Shown here one piece after another: positions 1 to 4,620 of a stretch of 24,203 nucleotides of DNA; the stretch's first letter is position 1, and each line of letters starts with the position of its first letter. The stretch comes from an uncultured Clostridia bacterium. Lineage in GTDB: Bacteria > Bacillota > Clostridia > Oscillospirales > CAG-272. Under the pieces are notes generated by a model that saw only the letters and a list, made by a program, of their open reading frames with translations, did not search any database and was not told the origin of the DNA. Location: positions 1 to 24,203 of the forward strand of contig CAMPBZ010000001.1 of NCBI GenBank assembly GCA_946641795.1, given 5' to 3'. The position numbers and the translations under genes are program-made.

Positions 1-49
1 CCCGTGATACGAAAGTATCGTACCGGTTCGATCCCGGTCACCGGCACCA
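1..49 (+). tRNA. 3' part of a class II tRNA, probably tRNA-Leu
   Basis: The window opens inside a tRNA. A long variable arm is visible (GATAC-GAAA-GTATC, 6-19), then a perfect T arm (ACCGG, TTCGATC, CCGGT, 22-38), the 3' acceptor strand CACCGGC (39-45), discriminator A and an encoded CCA (47-49). A long variable arm limits the choice to Leu, Ser or Tyr. Discriminator A argues against Ser, and the implied 5' acceptor GCCGGTG is typical of Firmicute tRNA-Leu. The anticodon lies outside the window, so the isotype is inferred. Confidence 0.8.
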
Positions 50-192
50 CCGGGGGCTGAAAAGAGGGCCAGGCGAAGGGGACGGCGTGCGAGATGCGGT
101 CGAACGCAAGGCAGCAGGCAGGCGCCGAGGCGAGAAGCAGAGGGCGCGAGGCGGCTGGCGCGAGAAGCCTTTTGACCGGCAAAACAAAATAT

Positions 193-268
<76 letters not shown>

Positions 269-269
<1 letters not shown>

Positions 270-310
270 AAAATAAGGCAGGCACCCAAACGGGTGCCTG
301 CCTTATTTTT
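269..310 (+). terminator. perfect 19-bp hairpin abutting tRNA-fMet CCA
   Basis: The left arm (269-287) and right arm (292-310) are perfectly complementary over 19 bp with an AAAC loop. The stem begins with the last A of the tRNA CCA and the right arm ends in TTATTTTT. It reads as a very strong intrinsic terminator, and it is A/T-ended on both sides, so it could stop transcription in either direction. The same hairpin recurs at 729-770 and 2131-2172. Confidence 0.85.
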
Positions 311-426
311 GCCTGTGAAAGCGATTTTGACCGTACGATCAACGGGTTATGAGCCCGAAGGGCGAATAACCCGGAGGGGAGCGCGTCGAGCGCTGTCGGC
401 GACAGATACAGCGAAGGCGCGCGAGT
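269..426 (+). repeat. tRNA-fMet-associated hairpin repeat, copy A
   Basis: This is the first of three copies of a 155-195 nt element (others at 729-920 and 2131-2323). After the 19-bp terminator hairpin come further compact hairpins: 343-373 (8 bp, a GA/GA internal loop, 4 bp, GAA loop), AGCGC-GTCGA-GCGCT (about 380-394) and CTGTC-GGC-GACAG (about 393-405). Copies A and C differ at only one position over this length. Copy B carries several substitutions. Open frames across the element are unlikely to be coding, because the dominant signal is secondary structure and the copies start and stop arbitrarily. Confidence 0.85.
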
Positions 427-433
427 GGCCGCG

Positions 434-501
434 GTCAAAACTGCGGAGCGAGTGCTACGAGCGACAAGCAGTTTTGGGCACCGCAACAGGATCGTGTGGT
501 T
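434..501 (+). other. structure-conserved hairpin plus 25-nt conserved flank, copy 1
   Basis: Arms CAAAACTGC (436-444) and GCAGTTTTG (468-476) pair over 9 bp around a 23-nt loop. A 25-nt flank (477-501) follows directly and runs into the T arm of a tRNA-fMet fragment. At 957-1022 the same flank follows a hairpin in the same position with entirely different arm sequences that also pair perfectly. Both hairpins are preceded by GGT. The function is unknown. Confidence 0.75.
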
Positions 502-522
502 CAAGTCCCACCTCCGCAACCA
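492..522 (+). repeat. duplicated 3' end of tRNA-fMet (copy 2)
   Basis: These 31 nt are identical to 239-269 of the tRNA, from the end of the variable loop through the T arm and acceptor strand to CCA, and include the extra T of the T stem. There is no D arm or anticodon arm here, so this is a fragment, not a tRNA gene. Confidence 0.92.
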
Positions 523-563
523 AACGCACAAAGGACACCTAATCGGGTGTCCTTTGTGCGTTT
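522..563 (+). terminator. perfect 18-bp hairpin abutting the CCA of the tRNA fragment
   Basis: The left arm 522-539 and right arm 546-563 are complementary over 18 bp, and the right arm ends in GCGTTT. As after the intact tRNA, the stem starts at the A of CCA, but the stem sequence differs from the other copies apart from the shared first bases. Confidence 0.8.
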
Positions 564-700
564 GTCTGTGGGGATGTTGCCGCGAAGCACACGCAATCGC
601 CAACGCCGGGCAATGGCATTTAATAAAGCGGAAGAAGCGATTGCCGGACGGAGCAAAGGCGGTCGGGAGCCCGCCGTCACGGCTTGCCGTGTTGCGAAGT
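564..700 (+). other. structured non-coding tail of the second module
   Basis: No convincing gene is present. Pairing segments are visible: GCAATCGC (594-601) with GCGATTGC (637-644), and CACGGC-TT-GCCGTG (678-691). The stretch occupies the same place as the hairpin-rich tail of the first repeat but is unrelated in sequence. Confidence 0.5.
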
Positions 701-729
701 TGTGGTTACAAGTCCCACCTCCGCAACCA
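701..729 (+). repeat. duplicated 3' end of tRNA-fMet (copy 3, diverged)
   Basis: This matches the tRNA-fMet T arm, acceptor strand and CCA, with one inserted A at 708 in the T loop. The 5' boundary differs from copy 2. The 19-bp hairpin and repeat copy B follow directly. Confidence 0.88.
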
Positions 730-920
730 AAAATAAGGCAGGCACCCAAACGGGTGCCTGCCTTATTTTTGCCTGTGAAAGCGATTTTGACCGTACGGTC
801 AACGGGTTATGAGCCCGAAGGGCGAATAAGTCGGAGGGGAGCGCGCCGAGCGCTGCCGGTGACAGATACAGCAATGGCGCGCGAGCGCAACTATTCGGTT
901 TCGCGTAGCGAAACGTCGGC
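729..920 (+). repeat. tRNA-fMet-associated hairpin repeat, copy B
   Basis: This has the same 19-bp hairpin as copy A (729-770) and then a diverged copy of the tail. It extends further than copy A and includes GTTTCGC-GTA-GCGAAAC (about 899-915), also seen in copy C. Substitutions near 829-830 weaken the 803-833 hairpin. The 921-956 stretch between this copy and the next hairpin shows only a small CGGC/GCCG stem. Confidence 0.85.
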
Positions 921-956
921 GTTCAGCCGGCGAGAATGTTGCGTACGTTGGCGCAG

Positions 957-1022
957 GTCGAGATTTTTGCGAGCGACTGCGAGCATAAAAAATCTCGGGC
1001 ACCGCAACAGGATCGTGTGGTT
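957..1022 (+). other. structure-conserved hairpin plus 25-nt conserved flank, copy 2
   Basis: Arms CGAGATTTTT (959-968) and AAAAATCTCG (988-997) pair over 10 bp around a 19-nt loop. The following 998-1022 is identical to 477-501. The identity stops at 1022, exactly where the barstar stop codon region begins. On the minus strand the hairpin lies just downstream of barstar and could also act as its terminator. Confidence 0.75.
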
Positions 1023-1347
1023 ATTCTATGACGGTCACCGACGAATCCTCATTGACAATTTCAATTTGAATATCCTTTGCGAACATATCATCAGGATAGT
1101 GCTTAAACCTTTGCAAAATCTCAATCATTTTATCTGCGGCATCGTCAAATTTATCTCTAATGATTTCAAGTCCTATAATTGTAATGCGCATGGGGGTCCC
1201 ATACAGATCGGTCAAGCAATCCCAAAAAGCGGACCAGTTACAGCCATAATAATCCGGAAATTCAAGAGATTCTCGGATGACAAAATGCATTTCTAAATAA
1301 TATTTCACATTGTGGAAATCAATGGTATATTCTTTTCTTTTTTCCAT
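1021..1347 (-). CDS. barstar-family ribonuclease inhibitor (immunity protein)
   Basis: The 108-aa product is close to barstar in length. It is predicted to bind and neutralise the neighbouring barnase-type RNase in the cytoplasm. The signature segment at residues 31-46 reads PDYYGCNWSAFWDCLT. It aligns with the barstar inhibitory helix and keeps the Tyr-Tyr-Gly, Asn, Trp and the Asp equivalent to D39 (D43 here). The equivalent of barstar D35 is Ser39. The start at 1347 was chosen because GAGGAGG lies just upstream; the frame is open further upstream but without a site. The gene begins 10 nt after the toxin stop codon, so the two are co-transcribed and probably translationally coupled. The stop codon (1021-1023) overlaps the end of the tRNA-derived flank. 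Confidence 0.9.
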   Translation of the reverse strand: MEKRKEYTIDFHNVKYYLEMHFVIRESLEFPDYYGCNWSAFWDCLTDLYGTPMRITIIGLEIIRDKFDDAADKMIEILQRFKHYPDDMFAKDIQIEIVNEDSSVTVIE

Positions 1348-1357
1348 GTGGCCCTCC

Positions 1358-1930
1358 TCACTTTGTAATTTCATAAAATGTTTGGTAATGGTCGTATGTA
1401 ACAAAAATCAAACCGTCACTTGAATAAAGGATCCTTTGCCGATTTCGCTTTCCACCTGTGTAATTGATGTCGGCTTCATACCATATTCGCCCCGGCATAA
1501 ATGGGAGTTTCTGATCATCGTTTGTATAAATATCTCCGCCGATCATTTTGCCGGGCAAAACCTTATCTAATTTTTTGTGATTCGGTTTCCAGCCTTCAGA
1601 GTAGGCCTCTTTTTTGCTTACATAATAATTCGGTAACCGATTTAAATAATAGAGCTGGGCGTCTGCGCCGTTATATCCCATGTTGGTTGCACTTCCCGCA
1701 AGTTTTGTTCTCATCGGCACATAAATGCACTTACAATTCTCATGTGCGTTGACCTGGTCATTGTTTTCCAAAACAGAGATGTCGACGATCGTTCCGTGAT
1801 GGTCAACACAATATTTGCAGGTAGTGATGGTGAGTTGCGACTTCCAGTTTGCCCATTTGGAACTGTTACCCGCTAAATTCCTATCTTGTAAAAGATCGTT
1901 GATAAAAGTATCAACAAAATTTTCTTCCAT
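1358..1930 (-). CDS. barnase-type ribonuclease toxin with N-terminal Cys/His motif
   Basis: The 190-aa protein is predicted to be a guanyl-preferring endoribonuclease. Residues 92-190 align with mature barnase, with general base E152, R162, R166, catalytic H181 (in DHYQTF) and K106 at the expected places, plus IGGDIY and YEADINY. Barnase W94 is Gly here and R59 is Asp138. Residues 38-68 carry CxxC...HxxCxC, the pattern found at the C terminus of Mu gpF/SPP1 gp7-like phage head proteins, where RNase and other toxin domains are often fused. No signal peptide is visible, unlike secreted barnase. The start at 1930 has AAAGGAG at ideal spacing; the upstream ATG at 1945 lies inside the -10 box. The base composition is more AT-rich than the neighbours, which suggests transfer. 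Confidence 0.92.
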   Translation of the reverse strand: MEENFVDTFINDLLQDRNLAGNSSKWANWKSQLTITTCKYCVDHHGTIVDISVLENNDQVNAHENCKCIYVPMRTKLAGSATNMGYNGADAQLYYLNRLPNYYVSKKEAYSEGWKPNHKKLDKVLPGKMIGGDIYTNDDQKLPFMPGRIWYEADINYTGGKRNRQRILYSSDGLIFVTYDHYQTFYEITK

Positions 1931-1943
1931 GTTTTCTCCTTTC

Positions 1944-1971
1944 ATTATATCATTTTTTTATTGCGTGTCAA
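1944..1971 (-). promoter_or_regulatory. consensus sigma-A promoter of the barnase-barstar operon
   Basis: On the minus strand TTGACA (1966-1971), a 16-bp spacer and TATAAT (1944-1949) precede the toxin start by 14 nt. The expected transcription start (about 1937) falls inside the ribosome binding site (1936-1942), so the mRNA would have almost no leader. Confidence 0.8.
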
Positions 1972-2042
1972 TGAATTGATTACTGAATTTTGATTTGTTC
2001 CGCTTCTGTGCCTGCCCCCATCAAAACCATAACACAAATTTT

Positions 2043-2078
2043 TGTGCCATTCTGTGCCAAATGTGCCACACTGTGCCA
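2043..2078 (+). repeat. four TGTGCCA direct repeats at helical spacing
   Basis: TGTGCCA occurs at 2043, 2053, 2062 and 2072, that is every 9-10 bp, so all copies face the same side of the helix. They lie about 75 bp upstream of the toxin promoter -35 box. They could be a cooperative operator or iteron-like binding sites. No cognate protein is identified. Confidence 0.7.
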
Positions 2079-2124
2079 AGCATTCTCAAAACTCCACTAC
2101 CAATTCAATTAAAGTTGCAAACGT

Positions 2125-2323
2125 GCAACCAAAAATAAGGCAGGCACCCAAACGGGTGCCTGCCTTATTTTTGCCTGTGAAAGCGATTTTGACCGTACGA
2201 TCAACGGGTTATGAGCCCGAAGGGCGAATAACCCGGAGGGGAGCGCGTCGAGCGCTGTCGGCGACAGATACAGCGACGGCGCGCGAGTGCAACTATTCGG
2301 TTTCGCGTAGCGAAACGTTCGGC
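2125..2323 (+). repeat. tRNA-fMet-associated hairpin repeat, copy C
   Basis: This begins with GCAACCA (2125-2131), the last seven bases of tRNA-fMet, then the 19-bp hairpin (2131-2172) and a tail nearly identical to copy A, continuing through GTTTCGC-GTA-GCGAAAC as in copy B. It forms the right border of the segment carrying the barnase/barstar operon. The bases just before it (2114-2129) form GTTGCA-AACG-TGCAAC. Confidence 0.85.
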
Positions 2324-2354
2324 GTTTTTTGCTGTTATATCAAACGGAAGAAAT

Positions 2355-2425
2355 AAAAAAATCACCCCCAAGAACGTATCTCGGGGGATATAGCCGGGCG
2401 GCGTCAGATCATGCGCCCGACCTCG
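2355..2425 (-). ncRNA. candidate small RNA B (about 70 nt)
   Basis: A minus-strand transcription unit without an ORF of useful length. It has a TTGACA (2455-2460), 17 bp, TATTAT (2432-2437) promoter and ends in a 9-bp hairpin (CCCCC...GGGGG, 2365-2387) followed by seven U. The body forms an 8-bp stem GTCGGGCG/CGCCCGGC. It matches no RNA family I recognise. The 5' end is estimated from the -10 position. Confidence 0.6.
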
Positions 2426-2431
2426 CTGTTT

Positions 2432-2460
2432 ATAATACCACAAAAAAACGGATTTGTCAA
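2432..2460 (-). promoter_or_regulatory. promoter of small RNA B
   Basis: TTGACA at 2455-2460, a 17-bp spacer, TATTAT at 2432-2437. The extended -35 TTGACAAAT is shared by four minus-strand promoters in this window (also near 2562, 3616 and 10785). Confidence 0.75.
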
Positions 2461-2469
2461 TAGAAAAAC

Positions 2470-2532
2470 AAAAAAAGTGACCGGGCGATTGGCAACCCGG
2501 TCATCACGGTTGCAAAAGCAGAGCCGTGTCCA
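2470..2532 (-). ncRNA. candidate small RNA A (about 63 nt)
   Basis: A second minus-strand unit immediately upstream of small RNA B. It starts about 7 nt after a perfect TATAAT and ends in TGACCGGG (loop) CCCGGTCA (2478-2503) followed by seven U (2470-2476). A second hairpin ACGG...CCGT precedes the terminator. The 5' ATTGG can pair with CCAAT in the terminator loop, which would give an alternative fold. Its promoter begins only about 10 nt after the stop codon of the WYL regulator, so the WYL mRNA could also end at this terminator. Confidence 0.65.
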
Positions 2533-2538
2533 ATAATT

Positions 2539-2567
2539 ATTATAGCATTGACGCCGCTATTTGTCAA
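2539..2567 (-). promoter_or_regulatory. perfect consensus promoter of small RNA A
   Basis: TTGACA (2562-2567), a 17-bp spacer and TATAAT (2539-2544) on the minus strand: 12 of 12 consensus bases with optimal spacing. Confidence 0.85.
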
Positions 2568-2577
2568 GGCCTGATTT

Positions 2578-3570
2578 TTACTCCTTGTTATAAACGCTGC
2601 GGTACTTTTTGAGCGCGTAGTGGTAGTAGTTGCGCATAAAGATCCCCAGCCGTTTCGGGGAGAGGATAAGCGCGCTGTCGCCAAAGCGCTCAAAGTAGTA
2701 AAGCACCTGCTGGGCGGAGCATTCAAAGGTGTAAATGTCCTCTTCTATTTTTGTGGGTGTGGGACGGTATAGATAAATCTTTTCAAACAGAGCCTTTCCC
2801 TTTTCGGTCAATTGAACGCGAATGGGAACGTTGTCGGTTGCGTAAAGGGGATATTGCGCGCCGCAGGCGATCTGCCTTTCAAAAAGGTTGCGGCTTTCGG
2901 CCGGGAGTTCGGCTTTGTCGGGCAGCAGCGAGGCGGACTTGATTTTTGCCAGCCGCACCGTTGCGTTCCTGCTTCCGTCATAGAGCAAAACGTAGTTGAA
3001 AAGCTCGTCCTTGGAGGGCGCTACGGCATAAATTGAGCAATTGGAAACGACCTTTCCGTTCTCCAAAAAGAGGCAGACCTGCACGCCTTTGGCCACGGCG
3101 CGCGAAAGCAGCTCGTAGTTTTGCCGGAACAAAATTTTTTCCCGCTCGTTTTTGCTTTTCTTTGCGTAGGAAAGGAACAGGCGGCGGTAAAAAGCGGAAA
3201 GCGCCTCGCCCGAAAGCAGGACGTGCTCAATAAAATCGGTAACGTGCTCGGACTGTTTTGTGGGTTTGAAGGAAAGCGAAACGCCCTTGTGGCCGTACTG
3301 CTGTTTTTCCCGTCTGGCAAGCACCTGCAAAACGCCTTCCAAAGCCTCGCCGCGGTATTTTTCCGGCACCCGGAAAAGCGCCTTTTTCATTTCGTCGTGC
3401 AGTTCTTCCTCGCTCGCCGAAAACGCCTCGTAATCATTTACGATCAGCGTATTCAAAAAATCGTTGAGGTTTGGCGAGCGGTCTTTTTTGAAAAAGCGGA
3501 AATCGACGCAGTCTTTGCGCAGCAATTCCAGCGTTTCCTGCGGCAGTGTAAGTTTGATCTTTTCGGTCAT
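2578..3570 (-). CDS. WYL-domain transcriptional regulator with N-terminal RHH domain
   Basis: The 330-aa protein is probably a DNA-binding regulator that responds to a ligand or nucleic acid through its WYL domain. Residues 1-50 look like a ribbon-helix-helix (a KIKLTLPQ strand, then two helices). The middle (about 150-235) resembles the WYL beta-barrel, and the last 90 residues resemble the WCX extension (strand-rich with a final LGIFMRNYYHYALKKY). The same RHH-WYL order is known from accessory regulators of phage-defence loci such as type VI-D CRISPR WYL1; no cas gene is present here. The start is fixed by AGGAGGTGA upstream of 3570. It has its own promoter, is divergent from the 3753 gene, and two small RNAs follow. 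Confidence 0.75.
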   Translation of the reverse strand: MTEKIKLTLPQETLELLRKDCVDFRFFKKDRSPNLNDFLNTLIVNDYEAFSASEEELHDEMKKALFRVPEKYRGEALEGVLQVLARREKQQYGHKGVSLSFKPTKQSEHVTDFIEHVLLSGEALSAFYRRLFLSYAKKSKNEREKILFRQNYELLSRAVAKGVQVCLFLENGKVVSNCSIYAVAPSKDELFNYVLLYDGSRNATVRLAKIKSASLLPDKAELPAESRNLFERQIACGAQYPLYATDNVPIRVQLTEKGKALFEKIYLYRPTPTKIEEDIYTFECSAQQVLYYFERFGDSALILSPKRLGIFMRNYYHYALKKYRSVYNKE

Positions 3571-3592
3571 TCCAATCACCTCCTCTGAAATA

Positions 3593-3621
3593 ATTGTACC
3601 CAAAAAGGGGGCATTTGTCAA
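3593..3621 (-). promoter_or_regulatory. promoter of the WYL regulator
   Basis: TTGACA (3616-3621), a 17-bp spacer, TACAAT (3593-3598) on the minus strand, about 25 nt before the start codon. Confidence 0.8.
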
Positions 3622-3690
3622 TAGGAAAATGCGTATTTTCGCCTGTGTACTTGTTTTTTCGGTGGTCAAAAAATTCCGGAATACTGCCAG

Positions 3691-3719
3691 TTGTATTTTG
3701 TCGCTTTTTGGCATATAAT
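3691..3719 (+). promoter_or_regulatory. promoter of the 3753 gene
   Basis: TTGTAT (3691-3696), a 17-bp spacer, perfect TATAAT (3714-3719), 33 nt before the start codon. The -35 box is weak, so an activator (possibly the divergent WYL protein) may be needed; that is inference. Confidence 0.6.
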
Positions 3720-3752
3720 GGGGGCAAGAACAAAAACACGGAGGTGAAAAAT

Positions 3753-4238
3753 ATGAAAGTTTGTCACATGGAAGCAATGAAAGAAATCCGATTGCTGGAA
3801 GAGCAAAAGCAAATGGTGCTGGAAAAAGAGGAGGAAGGGTTCCGCGTATCCTATAAGGAAGGTGAAAGCAAAGTGGACACCGGCTACTCCTACCGGGAGA
3901 CCCGCGATCAGGTTGCCGCCCTGGACGCGCGCATCCGGCAGATCAAAAGCGCGCTGGCCAAGGCAAACTGCCTTTGCCGGTTGGAGGAATTTGACGTTAC
4001 CATTGGCGAAGCGCTCGTTTTGCTGGCGCAATGGAACGCCGAATACGCGCGGCTTTGCCGGCTTTCCTCCCAGCGGCAACTCTCCCGCCGCATTACCGCC
4101 AACGGCATACTGGAATACACGGAATGCTTATACGACGTGAAAGCGGTGGCCGAGGAGCGCAACTTGCTGAAACAACGCATCGGCGCGCTGCAAATTGCGA
4201 TTGACCGCGCCAATCTGCTTTCGCAAATCGAAATTTAA
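3753..4238 (+). CDS. coiled-coil hypothetical protein, DIP1984-like
   Basis: A 161-aa soluble, mostly helical protein. It has an acidic/basic helical N terminus, a heptad-rich stretch (about 50-75) and a central segment DVTIGEALVLLAQWN. The C-terminal helix ends in a LQIAIDRAN motif like the last helix of the DIP1984/septicolysin-like family, where two coiled-coil halves flank a variable middle. The match is by general pattern only and no biochemical role can be assigned. The start at 3753 has GGAGGTG 6 nt upstream. It is divergent from the WYL gene, which makes it a likely target of that regulator. Confidence 0.5.
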   Translation: MKVCHMEAMKEIRLLEEQKQMVLEKEEEGFRVSYKEGESKVDTGYSYRETRDQVAALDARIRQIKSALAKANCLCRLEEFDVTIGEALVLLAQWNAEYARLCRLSSQRQLSRRITANGILEYTECLYDVKAVAEERNLLKQRIGALQIAIDRANLLSQIEI

Positions 4239-4620
4239 CGCATTTCCCAACCGCCCTTAACAGGCTGAACCCTTTTGGGTTTTGGCACCTCCTAAGGTAT
4301 AACTGATATTTTTGAATTGTTATCGTTGTGTTTTACAGTACGGGTCAAGGCTTATGGGTTGTGTTCTTGTAGTTGTTGGTTTATGGTTCAAGGGCTATGT
4401 CAAAAAACGACAAGATAAAATGCGGGTACGCATTTTTCATTGAGAAACGGGCGGTCAAAAGCTTTTGGTGGGGGAAGCATGGGTCATATCCCATTTCCCG
4501 GTTCCCGCACCCCGCAGCAATCAAACGCACGCGACGGGATCAAATGAACGCGGCGCGGCGGCAAAGCGGGGCTGCAAAGGCGTTCAGCCGGGATCGACAA
4601 AACGAAAGGAAAAAACAAGA
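4239..4620 (+). other. 382-nt intergenic region with a possible short transcript
   Basis: No gene is convincing here. A promoter-like TTGGGT (4275-4280), 17 bp, TATAAC (4298-4303) is followed about 110 nt later by a small terminator-like hairpin AAAATGCG-GGTA-CGCATTTT (4417-4436). This would delimit a T/G-rich RNA of roughly 130 nt. An 83-codon frame at 4373-4624 has no good start site and no family resemblance. No clear separate promoter for the next gene is seen between 4440 and 4620, so that gene may depend on read-through. Confidence 0.4.

Noticed and set aside
434..1022. A true integron
   Set aside because: There is no integrase gene and no attC core sites (GTT/RYYYAAC boxes) recognised. 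Only the principle of structure-conserved hairpins is similar.
1021..1930. Prophage remnant
   Set aside because: Only the Cys/His motif resembles a phage head protein. No other phage gene, integrase or packaging gene is in the window.
2043..2078. Plasmid-type replication origin iterons
   Set aside because: The four heptamers are short, and there is no rep gene, DnaA box cluster or AT-rich unwinding region beside them.
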